Assembly: GCA_030407315.1 (NCBI GenBank)
Contig: JALQPE010000100.1
Coordinates: 1-64,000 of the forward strand
Length of the DNA stretch: 64,000 nucleotides
Source of the DNA: Asparagopsis taxiformis
Lineage: Eukaryota; Rhodophyta; Florideophyceae; Bonnemaisoniales; Bonnemaisoniaceae
Direction of reading: 5' to 3'
Below are positions 53,001 through 63,023 of this stretch, piece by piece (positions within the stretch are counted from its first letter, which is position 1; every line of letters starts with the position of its first letter). The translations under genes were made by a program, and so were the position numbers. The notes under the pieces were generated by a model. That model saw nothing but the letters and a program-made list of their open reading frames with translations, was not told the origin of the DNA and did no database searches.

Positions 53001-54715
53001 TCATCCTTCTCGATCGCTTGCTCATATAACGATACTGCTCGCTGTAAATCTTGTTCAACTCCTTCAGTATCATACTGGAACAATAATCCCAGTTCATACA
53101 TTGCATCACTATCTTCTCCTTCTGCTATCGCTCTCTCAAATAGCGACACTGCACGGTCGATGTCTCTCGCGACACCATCCGCTCCATCTTCCAATATCAT
53201 TCCGAGATAGTACATCGCTCCGCAATGATTCCCTTCTTCTATCGCTCGCTCGTATAACGATACCGCACGACACACATCTTTCTCGACTCCATCTCCGCCC
53301 TTTCGTAGTACCATCGCCAGATTACACATCGCATAAACGTTCTCATCCTTCTCGATCGCTTGCTCATATAACGATACTGCTCGCTGTAAATCTTGTTCTA
53401 CTCCTTCAATATCATACTGGAACAACAATCCCAGATCATTCATTGCATCACTATCTTCTCCTTCTGCTATCGCTCTCTCGAGTAGCGACACTGTACGGTC
53501 GATGTCTCTCGCAACACCATCCGCACCATCTCGCAATATCATTCCGAGATTGTACATCGCTCCGCAATGATTCCCTTCTTCTATCGCTCGCTCGTATAAC
53601 GATACCGCACGACACACATCTTTCTCGACTCCATCTCCCCCTTCTTCTAGTACCATCGCCAGATTGTACATCGCATGAACGTTCCCATCCTTCTCGATCG
53701 CTTGCTCATATAACGATACTGCTCGCTGTAAATCTTGTTCTACTCCTTCAATATCATACTGGAACAACAATCCCAGATCATTCATTGCATCACTATCTTC
53801 TCCTTCTGCTATCGCTCTCTCGAGTAGCGACACTGTACGGTCGATGTCTCTCGCAACACCATCCGCACCATTTTTCAATATCATTCCGAGGCAATACATC
53901 GCTTCGCAATGATTTCCTTCTTCTATCGCTCGCTCGTATAACGATACCGCACGACACACATCTTTCTCGACTCCATCTCCGCCCTTTCGTAGTACCATCG
54001 CCAGATTACACATCGCATAAACGTTCTCATCCTTCTCGATCGCTTGCTCATATAACGATACTGCTCGCTGTAAATCTTGTTCTACTCCTTCAATATCATA
54101 CTGGAACAACAATCCCAGATCATTCATTGCATCACTATCTTCTCCTTCTGCTATCGCTCTCTCGAGTAGCGACACTGTACGGTCGATGTCTCTCGCAACA
54201 CCATCCGCACCATCTCGCAATATCATTCCGAGATTGTACATCGCTCCGCAATGATTCCTTTCTTCTATCGCTCGCTCGTATAACCCTACCGCACGACATA
54301 CATCTTGCTCGACCCCTCTTGTATCTTCTTCTAGCATCCATCCAAGATGCACCATGGCCCCCACATGATTCCCCTCCCTGATAGCTCTCTCCAGTAATGC
54401 TACTCCACGATATACATCCATCTCCACTTCATCTCCACAATCACACTCACCTAATAGTCGCCCAAGCTCAAACATCGCACCGCAGTTCCCATTCTCTTCT
54501 ACAGCCCTCTCCAGAAACGCTATCGCTCGTCCCCTGTCTCTATCCACTCCATCCGCCCCACGCCCCAATATCCTCCCCAGTCTGTGCATCGCATCATAGT
54601 TCTCCTCCTCCGCAACGCACCGCTCGTACAGTTCTACTGCACCCGCAACATCTTTCGCAACACCACCGCTCCCCTCTTCAAGCGCTCTCGCAGCACTGTA
54701 CATGCTTCTGTGCAC
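47003..54715 (-). CDS. Giant Sel1-like-repeat protein, 2,570 aa
   Basis: A single frame of 7.7 kb starting MHRSMYSAARALEEGSGG at 54,715, with no signal peptide or membrane span. Residues 1-137 form an N-cap with three diverged SLRs (one of 40 residues). Residues 138-2,417 are exactly 20 copies of a 114-residue unit, each made of three distinct 38-residue SLRs (DVCR-, DIDR- and DLQR-type). The last ~153 residues form a C-cap with four more diverged SLRs ending VISVKTSTEE. That makes about 67 SLRs in total, predicted to form a very long superhelical alpha solenoid for multivalent protein binding. The region is intron-free. Middle units are nearly identical, and edge units are more diverged. Confidence 0.93.
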   Translation of the reverse strand: MHRSMYSAARALEEGSGGVAKDVAGAVELYERCVAEEENYDAMHRLGRILGRGADGVDRDRGRAIAFLERAVEENGNCGAMFELGRLLGECDCGDEVEMDVYRGVALLERAIREGNHVGAMVHLGWMLEEDTRGVEQDVCRAVGLYERAIEERNHCGAMYNLGMILRDGADGVARDIDRTVSLLERAIAEGEDSDAMNDLGLLFQYDIEGVEQDLQRAVSLYEQAIEKDENVYAMCNLAMVLRKGGDGVEKDVCRAVSLYERAIEEGNHCEAMYCLGMILKNGADGVARDIDRTVSLLERAIAEGEDSDAMNDLGLLFQYDIEGVEQDLQRAVSLYEQAIEKDGNVHAMYNLAMVLEEGGDGVEKDVCRAVSLYERAIEEGNHCGAMYNLGMILRDGADGVARDIDRTVSLLERAIAEGEDSDAMNDLGLLFQYDIEGVEQDLQRAVSLYEQAIEKDENVYAMCNLAMVLRKGGDGVEKDVCRAVSLYERAIEEGNHCGAMYYLGMILEDGADGVARDIDRAVSLFERAIAEGEDSDAMYELGLLFQYDTEGVEQDLQRAVSLYEQAIEKDENVYAMCNLAMVLRKGGDGVEKDVCRAVSLYERAIEEGNHCGAMYYLGMILEDGADGVARDIDRAVSLFERAIAEGEDSDAMYELGLLFQYDTEGVEQDLQRAVSLYEQAIEKDANVYAMCNLAMVLRKGGDGVEKDVCRAVSLYERAIEEGNHCGAMYNLGMILRDGADGVARDIDRAVSLLERAIAEGEDSDAMYELGLLFQYDTEGVEQDLQRAVSLYEQAIEKDENVYAMCNLAMVLRKGGDGVEKDVCRAVSLYERAIEEGNHCGAMYYLGMILEDGADGVARDIDRAVSLFERAMAEGEDSRAMNDLGLLFQYDTEGVEQDLQRAVSLYEQAIEKDANVYAMCNLAIVLREGGDGVEKDVCRAVSLYERAIEEGNHCGAMCILGMILTNGADGVARDIDRAVSLFERAMAEGEDSRAMNSLGVLFHSDTEGVEQDLQRAVSLYERAIENDANVYAMCNLAIVLREGGDGVEKDVCRAVSLYERAIEEGNHCGAMYHLGLILEDGADGVERDIDRAVSLLERAMAEGEDSRAMNSLGLLFQYDTEGVEQDLQRAVSLYEQAIEKDANVYAMCNLAIVLREGGDGVEKDVCRAVSLYERAIEEGNHCGAMCILGMILTNGADGVARDIDRAVSLLERAIAEGEDSDAMNDLGVLFHSDTEGVEQDLQRAVSLYERAIEKDANVYAMCNLAIVLREGGDGVEKDVCRAVSLYERAIEEGNHCGAMCILGMILTNGADGVARDIDRAVSLFERAMAEGEDSRAMNSLGVLFHSDTEGVEQDLQRAVSLYERAIENDANVYAMCNLAIVLREGGDGVEKDVCRAVSLYERAIEEGNHCGAMYYLGMILEDGADGVARDIDRAVSLFERAMAEGEDSRAMNDLGLLFQYDTEGVEQDLQRAVSLYEQAIEKDANVYAMCNLAIVLREGGDGVEKDVCRAVSLYERAIEEGNHCGAMCILGMILTNGADGVARDIDRAVSLFERAIAEGEDSDAMNSLGVLFHSDTEGVEQDLQRAVSLYERAIEKDANVYAMCNLAIVLREGGDGVEKDVCRAVSLYERAIEEGNHCGAMYHLGLILEDGADGVARDIDRAVSLFERAMAEGEDSRAMNDLGVLFHSDTEGVEQDLQRAVSLYERAIENDANVYAMCNLAIVLREGGDGVEKDVCRAVSLYERAIEEGNHCGAMYHLGLILEDGADGVERDIDRAVSLLERAMAEGEDSRAMNDLGLLFHSDTEGVEQDLQRAVSLYERAIEKDANVYAMCNLAIVLREGGDGVEKDVCRAVSLYERAIEEGNHCGAMCILGMILTNGADGVARDIDRAVSLFERAIAEGEDSDAMNSLGVLFQYDTEGVEQDLQRAVSLYERAIEKDANVYAMYNLAMVLEEGGDGVEKDVCRAVSLYERAIEEGNHCGAMCILGMILTNGADGVERDIDRAVSLLERAMAEGEDSRAMNDLGLLFQYDTEGVEQDLQRAVSLYEQAIEKDANVYAMCNLAIVLREGGDGVEKDVCRAVSLYERAIEEGNHCGAMCILGMILTNGADGVARDIDRAVSLFERAIAEGEDSDAMNSLGVLFHSDTEGVEQDLQRAVSLYERAIEKDANVYAMCNLAIVLREGGDGVEKDVCRAVSLYERAIEEGNHCGAMYYLGMILEDGADGVARDIDRAVSLFERAMAEGEDSRAMNSLGLLFQYDTEGVEQDLQRAVSLYERAIEKDGNVYAMYNLAITLEEGGDGVEKDVCRAVSLYERAIEEGNVCEAMYYHGMILRDGADGVERDIDRAVSLFERAITEGEDSDAMYELGRLFQFDTEGVEQDLQRAVSLYEQAIEDDANCDAMYNLVTILQDGGHGVEKDVCRAAALLQRAIDEWDNCRAMVELGEMLERGSGVDRDIRRAIKLYERAIEEESNARAMMNLASLLAKGGDGFEQDAIRAVALYERVVDEYDNPYAEVYLGRILAYGARGVEADRGRAERLLRRCAERNLEGDVDVVKELAELVISVKTSTEE
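47465..54304 (-). repeat. 342-bp higher-order tandem repeat, 20 units
   Basis: The coding array of the giant gene: 6,840 bp = 20 x 342 bp, verified by repeated landmarks such as frames restarting at 52,213, 52,555 and 52,897. Each unit encodes three SLRs, and variation is restricted to a few short blocks per SLR. The array is prone to unequal crossing-over and to mis-assembly. It creates a 2,139-codon stop-free frame on the other strand. Confidence 0.93.
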
Positions 54716-57067
54716 CAGACTAAACGAAACGGATTTAACAAACTATCGCACGGAACGGGAAGTAGTGACGCTCGGGACACCTTCCGGTCTATATGCGAGG
54801 CCGTCGTGAAACGCGGCGCGGCATATTGCAGCGCAGCGCAGCGCAGACGCGATTGTCCACGTCGACCTTGATGGAGCGTGCACGTGCATAGGCATAGGCA
54901 TAGGCATGGGCACTTGCATGCGCGTGGACATGGCCATGCGTGCAGATGGACGATAATTGAGGGTGCATCGCATCACAGTTCCATCCTCCCCAATGCACAA
55001 CGAATGCGTGCTTCATTCTACAGCTGTACATCTATAGTGCGACCACCACCTGTACACAGTTGGAGGTGTGTCATACCCCAAGTGCGGATTCAAATGATGT
55101 GATTGCATGTCATCAAGCAACAGACATGGACAATTGAACGGAAGAGATACGACGCGTTGGTCGCGACAGCGATTTGTGTCGACGAGGCGCGCTTCATGAT
55201 CTGTGAATGGTCATCGACATACGGCTAGGAAGCTGTGCGCCGCAATCGCTGTGCCACATTGAACTAAACTGAACCAGTTTACAGTAGTAGGCCTCACCAT
55301 TACAGTATATCTATCCATTGTATCGCTCGCCATTGGCACGTGTCCGACCTGGACAGCTGTGGTGTAGAATTAATCCAGCAGAGATGGACAGGTATGGAAT
55401 CGAAGGAGCGGGTGACTGCACGTGTGACGGTAGAGGTAATACCCACGCGTACCGAAATGCATGTTTTGTTGTTGGTTCACGTCTCGATCTGCGGCTGCTC
55501 TCAGCTTCGTGTTGGCCACCGGTAAAACCTACACTGGCCGGAGATGCGCTGTGTCGTATGTCGCATACGACGGAGAGCGCACCTCCGGTTCATGCATATC
55601 AGCTTGACGCGCACAATGGATCCGGAGCACGGGACTGGAAAACATCCATCCGCGACACGTGCACAGATAGTGCGCTATACATACACCCACACACACACAA
55701 GTCTATTCGGAGACGGACGGGTGCCGTCCAACACAACCACACACGGGACAGAGAGAGTATCCGCTGTCTGCATACAAACACGACATGACTTGCAAAATGT
55801 AGCAAGCGCCCATCCAGCGCCACTGTGTCACACATACGTAGCATGGAAAACAAACAGCAAGCATGCATGCATGCATGCACTGACATCACACAAACAGACG
55901 GAACGCGCTCGATGCAGTTGAACACGAGAACAAACGTCGGCACAGCAGCGTTGCACAACCACGCAGGACGGACAAGTTACAAGTGATACCACCGGAAGCA
56001 GCGGAAACTATTGGGATATCCATATCGCTCATCTCCTCCTAGTCCATCGGCTCCGCTCCGTTGTGATATCCATATAACCAGTTGACATGCCAACTCCAGT
56101 GTCTGCGCAGGCACAACGTTCTTTATAGTCTAACAGAAACAAACGATGCACAAGTGCATCTCCCATCACAATGGCCTCGGGCGTCCACCGGCACGGCATG
56201 CCCGTGGCAACGGCGCATCGCGACACGCCACGCGCGCGAGAGCAGCAGTGACGCATGAACCGAAAACGGGCTCTGCTATCGCAACAGATGCGCAGCAGGC
56301 GGCGGGGGCCGTGGGTGCGTCCACGAATGCGTCGTCGTACAGTACGACTGACACCACGCACGTGTGGTGGCTCCCATGGGCGCCTGTTGTCGGCGGTGAA
56401 TATCGCTGTGACGTGGTGTTCTGTGTATCATACACACCGAAACGAAACGTGTCGTGAGGGAAGGGCCGCGCTCGTCGGTGTCGGGTGGAGGGAAAGCACC
56501 GGATCGGGAAAAAGTGGAGGACATGGCGCCACGCGACTGGCATAGTGCGAGTCGCACCGTGTTTTTTCAAACAACATCCAAGAGCGTTGAACCAGCACCA
56601 CAACTGGTCCACACGGGCCTGTTCCAACAGAGCGGTCCTCATTGCACAGCGTTCTCATACCGAAACCTGATTTCGTACAGTATCCCGACTATTCTCTGGT
56701 ATCCTATCCCCGCCCTTGCACCGACACGTCTTGGCGAGCACATGCTGTTCAACACAACTAGCCAGCCACTTCTGTCTAATCGCTCTCGCACAGAACATAT
56801 CCATACTTCAGCTGAACATGGATCTCAAAGTTTCTCGGCTGTTTCAAATCAACACGACACAACGTCTTCACCACTCTCTCAAACTTTCCCATCGCTCCAT
56901 CGCCTATACCCCCTCGTCCCGTCCTACACCCCGCTAGATAAACATGTAGCCCGTTGTCCACACATCTAAACTACACAAATTGCGTCACATCACCAACAAC
57001 AACGTTTCAAATTGATTTAGTTTTACACTTCCAGAGCTCTGCTATATTCATATTACTCAACATCACC
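54716..57067. repeat. Duplicated spacer, copy 1 (2,352 bp)
   Basis: Nearly identical to 60,676-63,023. All the differences I found are eight 1-bp indels (for example near 55,020, 55,078, 55,411, 55,596, 55,640, 55,796, 56,702, and in the C-run matching 62,865). Their net sum accounts for the 4-bp length difference. It includes short repeats (GCATAGGCATAGGCATAG near 54,886; GCATGCATGCATGCATGC near 55,862). No gene recognised. It should contain the promoters of the giant SLR gene, which starts at its left edge. Confidence 0.85.
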
Positions 57068-60000
57068 TCACTCCTCCGTGCTAGTTTTCACTGATATCAC
57101 CAACTCGGCAAGCTCCTTGACCACATCCACATCCCCCTCTAGATTCCGCTCTGCACACCTGCGCAATAGTCTTTCAGCCCGACCTCTATCCGCTTCTACA
57201 CCGCGCGCCCCGTACGCTAGAATTCTTCCAAGATACACCTCGGCATACGGATTGTCATACTCATCCACAACTCGCTCATATAGTGCCACTGCACGGATTG
57301 CATCTTGTTCGAAACCATCACCACCCTTTGCCAGGAGGGATGCCAAATTCATCATTGCACGAGCATTACTTTCCTCCTCGATGGCTCGCTCGTATAGCTT
57401 GATGGCGCGACGGATGTCTCTACCCACCCCGGAGCCACGCTCCAGCATCTCTCCGAGCTCAACCATGGCCCGACAATTATCCCATTCATCGATGGCACGC
57501 TGCAACAATGCCGCTGCACGACATACATCCATCTCGACACCATGTCCGCCATCCTGCAGTATAGTTACCAGGTTGTACATTGCTTCACAATTTGCATCAT
57601 CCTCGATCGCTTGCTCATATAACAATACGGCTCGCTGTAAATCTTGTTCAACTCCTTCAGTGTCAAACTGAAATAATCGTCCCAGTTCATACATTGCATC
57701 ACTATCTTCTCCTTCTGCTATCGCTCTCTCAAATAGCGACATTGCACGGTCGATGTCTCTCGCAACACCATCCGCACCATTTTTCAATATCATTCCGAGG
57801 CAATACATCGCTCCGCAATGATTCCCTTCTTCTATCGCTCGCTCGTATAACGATACTGCACGACACACATCTTTCTCGACTCCATCTCCGCCTTCTTCTA
57901 GTACCATCGCCAGATTGTACACGGCGTGAACGTTCGCATCCTTCTCGATCGCTCGCTCATATAACGATACTGCTCGCTGTAAATCTTGTTCAACTCCTTC
58001 AGTATCATACTGGAACAACAATCCCAGATCATTCATTGCATCACTATGTTCTCCTTCTGCTATCGCTCTCTCGAGTAGCGACATTGCACGGTCGATGTCT
58101 CTCGCGACACCATCCGCTCCATCTTTCAATATCATTCCGAGATTGTACATCGCTCCGCAATGATTCCCTTCTTCTATCGCTCGCTCGTATAATGATACCG
58201 CACGACACACATCTTTCTCGACTCCATCTCCGCCTTCTTCTAGTACCATCGCCAGATTGTACACGGCGTGAACGTTCGCATCCTTCTCGATCGCTCGCTC
58301 ATATAACGATACGGCTCGCTGTAAATCTTGTTCAACTCCTTCAGTATCATACTGGAACAACAATCCCAGATCATTCATTGCATCACTATCTTCTCCTTCT
58401 GTTATCGCCCTCTCAAATAGCGACACTGCACGGTCGATGTCTCTCGCGACACAATCCGCACCATTTGTCAATATCATTCCAAGGCAATACATCGCTCCGC
58501 AATGATTCCCTTCTTCTATCGCTCGCTCGTATAACGATACTGCACGACACACATCTTTCTCGACTCCATCTCCGCCTTCTCGTAGTACCATCGCCAGATT
58601 GTACATCGCATAAACGTTCGCATCCTTCTCGATCGCTCGCTCATATAACGATACTGCTCGCTGTATATCTTCTTCAACTCCTTCAGCACCAAGCTCAAAC
58701 AAAAATCCCAGTGTGTTCATTGCAGGACTAACTTCTCCTTCTGTTATCGCCCTCTCAAATAGCGACACTGCACGGTCGATGTCTCTCCCGACACCTTCCG
58801 CACCATCTTGCAGTATCATTCCGAGATTGTACATCGCTCCGCAATGATTCCCTTCTTCTATCGCTCGCTCGTATAACGATATTGCACGACACACATCTTT
58901 CTCGACTCCATCTCCGCCTTCTCGTAGTATCATCGCCAGATTACACATCGCATAAACGTTTCCATCCTTCTCGATCGCTCGCTCATATAACGATACTGCT
59001 CGCTGTAAATCTTGTTCAACTCCTTCAGTATCATACTGGAACAACCATCCCAGTGCGTTCATTGCATCACTATCTTCTCCTTCTGCTATCGCTCTCTCAA
59101 ATAGCGACACTGTACGGTCGATGTCTCGCTCGACAACATCCGCACCATCTTCTAGTATCATTCCGAGCCGATACATCGCTCCGCAATGATTCCCTTCTTC
59201 TATCGCTCGCTCGTATAACGCTGCCGCACGACACACATCTTTCTCGACTCCATCTCCCCCTTCTTCTAGTACCATCGCCAGATTACACATCGCATAAACG
59301 TTCGCATCCTTCTCGATCGCTCGCTCATACAACGATACTGCTCGCTGTAAATCTTGTTCAACTCCTTCAGTATCAACCTGGAATAACACTCCCAGTGAGT
59401 TCATTGCACGACTATCTTCTCCTTCTGTTATCGCTCTCTCGAGTAGCGACACTGCACGGTCGATGTCTCTCGCGACACCATCCGCACCATCTTCCAATAT
59501 CATTCCGAGCCAATACATCGCTTCGCAATGATTCCCTTGTTCTATCGCTCGCTCGTATAACGATACTGCACGACACACATCTTTCTCGACTCCATCTCCG
59601 CCTTCTCGTAGTATCTTCGCCAGATTACACATCGCATAAACGTTCCCATCCTTCTCGATCGCTCGCTCATATAACGATACTGCTCGCTGTAAATCTTGTT
59701 CAACTCCTTCAGTATCAAACTGCAACAACAATCCAAGTGAGTTCATTGCATCACTATCTTCTCCTTCTGTTATCGCTCTCTCAAATAGCGACACTGCACG
59801 GTCGATGTCTCTCTCAACACCATCCGCACCATCTCGCAATATCATTCCGAGATTGTACATCGCTTCGCAATCATTCCCTTCTTCTATCGCTCGTTCGTAT
59901 AACGGTACTGCACGGCATACATCCTTCTCGACACCTTCACCGCCATCCCGTAGTATCATCGCCAGATTGTACATCGCATAAACGTTCGCATCCTTCTTGA

Positions 60001-60675
60001 TCGCTCGCTCATATAACGATACTGCTCGCTGTAAATCTTGTTCAACTCCTTCAGTATCAAACTGGAACAACAATCCCAGTGCGTTCATTGCACGACTATC
60101 TTCTCCTTCTGTTATCGCTCTCTCAAATAGCGACACTGCACGGTCGATGTCTCTCTCAACACCATCCGCACCATCTCGCAATACCAATCCGAGATAGTAC
60201 ATCGCTTCGCAATCATTCCCTTCTTCTATCGCTCGCTCGTATAACCCTACCGCACGACATACATCTTGCTCGACCCCTCTTGTATCTTCTTCTAGCATCC
60301 ATCCAAGATGCACCATGGCCCCACATGATTCCCCTCCCTGATAGCTCTCTCCAGTAATGCTACTCCACGTATACATCCATCTCCACTTCATCTCCACAAT
60401 CACACTCACCTAATAGTCGCCCAAGCTCAAACATCGCAACCGCAGTTCCCATTCTCTTCTACAGCCCTCTCCAGAAACGCTATCGCTCGTCCCCTGTCTC
60501 TATCCACTCCATCCGCCCCACGCCCCAATATCCTCCCCAGTCTGTGCATCGCATCATAGTTCTCCTCCTCCGCAACGCACCGCTCGTACAGTTCTACTGC
60601 ACCCGCAACATCTTTCGCAACACCACCGCTCCCCTCTTCAAGCGCTCTCGCAGCACTGTACATGCTTCTGTGCAC
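57068..60675 (-). pseudogene. Second giant-type SLR gene, 8 repeat units, broken by 1-bp indels
   Basis: N-cap (60,675) and C-cap (57,068) are nearly identical to those of the 2,570-aa gene, but the array has only 8 units of 342 bp (57,530-60,265). Compared with 54,300-54,715, three 1-bp differences break the frame. They are an extra A near 60,439, a missing A near 60,369 and a missing C in a C-run near 60,325. As a result the frame stops after 82 codons and reopens as a 1,113-codon frame ending at 57,068. If these are sequencing errors, the gene encodes about 1,200 residues. The array units are more diverged from one another than those of the giant gene. Confidence 0.85.
57530..60265 (-). 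repeat. 342-bp higher-order tandem repeat, 8 units
   Basis: 2,736 bp = 8 x 342 bp between caps shared with the 20-unit array. Unit variants include types not seen in the giant array (for example LFELGAEG near 58,690, and LFQVDTEG near 59,375). Confidence 0.9.
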
Positions 60676-63023
60676 CAGACTAAACGAAACGGATTTAACA
60701 AACTATCGCACGGAACGGGAAGTAGTGACGCTCGGGACACCTTCCGGTCTATATGCGAGGCCGTCGTGAAACGCGGCGCGGCATATTGCAGCGCAGCGCA
60801 GCGCAGACGCGATTGTCCACGTCGACCTTGATGGAGCGTGCACGTGCATAGGCATAGGCATAGGCATGGGCACTTGCATGCGCGTGGACATGGCCATGCG
60901 TGCAGATGGACGATAATTGAGGGTGCATCGCATCACAGTTCCATCCTCCCCAATGCACAACGAATGCGTGCTTCATTCTACGCTGTACATCTATAGTGCG
61001 ACCACCACCTGTACACAGTTGGAGGTGTGTCATACCCAAGTGCGGATTCAAATGATGTGATTGCATGTCATCAAGCAACAGACATGGACAATTGAACGGA
61101 AGAGATACGACGCGTTGGTCGCGACAGCGATTTGTGTCGACGAGGCGCGCTTCATGATCTGTGAATGGTCATCGACATACGGCTAGGAAGCTGTGCGCCG
61201 CAATCGCTGTGCCACATTGAACTAAACTGAACCAGTTTACAGTAGTAGGCCTCACCATTACAGTATATCTATCCATTGTATCGCTCGCCATTGGCACGTG
61301 TCCGACCTGGACAGCTGTGGTGTAGAATTAATCCAGCAGAGATGGACAGGTATGGAATCGAAGGAGCGGTGACTGCACGTGTGACGGTAGAGGTAATACC
61401 CACGCGTACCGAAATGCATGTTTTGTTGTTGGTTCACGTCTCGATCTGCGGCTGCTCTCAGCTTCGTGTTGGCCACCGGTAAAACCTACACTGGCCGGAG
61501 ATGCGCTGTGTCGTATGTCGCATACGACGGAGAGCGCACCTCCGGTTCATGCTATCAGCTTGACGCGCACAATGGATCCGGAGCACGGGACTGGAAACAT
61601 CCATCCGCGACACGTGCACAGATAGTGCGCTATACATACACCCACACACACACAAGTCTATTCGGAGACGGACGGGTGCCGTCCAACACAACCACACACG
61701 GGACAGAGAGAGTATCCGCTGTCTGCATACAAACACGACATGACTTGCAAATGTAGCAAGCGCCCATCCAGCGCCACTGTGTCACACATACGTAGCATGG
61801 AAAACAAACAGCAAGCATGCATGCATGCATGCACTGACATCACACAAACAGACGGAACGCGCTCGATGCAGTTGAACACGAGAACAAACGTCGGCACAGC
61901 AGCGTTGCACAACCACGCAGGACGGACAAGTTACAAGTGATACCACCGGAAGCAGCGGAAACTATTGGGATATCCATATCGCTCATCTCCTCCTAGTCCA
62001 TCGGCTCCGCTCCGTTGTGATATCCATATAACCAGTTGACATGCCAACTCCAGTGTCTGCGCAGGCACAACGTTCTTTATAGTCTAACAGAAACAAACGA
62101 TGCACAAGTGCATCTCCCATCACAATGGCCTCGGGCGTCCACCGGCACGGCATGCCCGTGGCAACGGCGCATCGCGACACGCCACGCGCGCGAGAGCAGC
62201 AGTGACGCATGAACCGAAAACGGGCTCTGCTATCGCAACAGATGCGCAGCAGGCGGCGGGGGCCGTGGGTGCGTCCACGAATGCGTCGTCGTACAGTACG
62301 ACTGACACCACGCACGTGTGGTGGCTCCCATGGGCGCCTGTTGTCGGCGGTGAATATCGCTGTGACGTGGTGTTCTGTGTATCATACACACCGAAACGAA
62401 ACGTGTCGTGAGGGAAGGGCCGCGCTCGTCGGTGTCGGGTGGAGGGAAAGCACCGGATCGGGAAAAAGTGGAGGACATGGCGCCACGCGACTGGCATAGT
62501 GCGAGTCGCACCGTGTTTTTTCAAACAACATCCAAGAGCGTTGAACCAGCACCACAACTGGTCCACACGGGCCTGTTCCAACAGAGCGGTCCTCATTGCA
62601 CAGCGTTCTCATACCGAAACCTGATTTCGTACAGTATCCCGACTATTCTCTGGTATCCCTATCCCCGCCCTTGCACCGACACGTCTTGGCGAGCACATGC
62701 TGTTCAACACAACTAGCCAGCCACTTCTGTCTAATCGCTCTCGCACAGAACATATCCATACTTCAGCTGAACATGGATCTCAAAGTTTCTCGGCTGTTTC
62801 AAATCAACACGACACAACGTCTTCACCACTCTCTCAAACTTTCCCATCGCTCCATCGCCTATACCCCCCTCGTCCCGTCCTACACCCCGCTAGATAAACA
62901 TGTAGCCCGTTGTCCACACATCTAAACTACACAAATTGCGTCACATCACCAACAACAACGTTTCAAATTGATTTAGTTTTACACTTCCAGAGCTCTGCTA
63001 TATTCATATTACTCAACATCACC
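60676..63023. repeat. Duplicated spacer, copy 2 (2,348 bp)
   Basis: Second copy of 54,716-57,067. Apart from 1-bp indels I noticed no difference. No gene recognised. Confidence 0.85.

Noticed and set aside
47962..54381. A 2,139-codon open frame on the + strand opposite the giant SLR gene
   Set aside because: If one 342-bp unit lacks stops in this frame, all units do. The product is a monotonous Leu/His/Ser/Arg repeat with no family match, while the - strand product is a clear Sel1 solenoid. The same applies to the shorter antisense frames at 57,580-58,731 and 58,882-60,000.
55318..56642. Several 100-170 codon frames in the duplicated spacer
   Set aside because: They overlap on both strands, have no recognisable domain, and are truncated or shifted by the 1-bp indels in the second copy.
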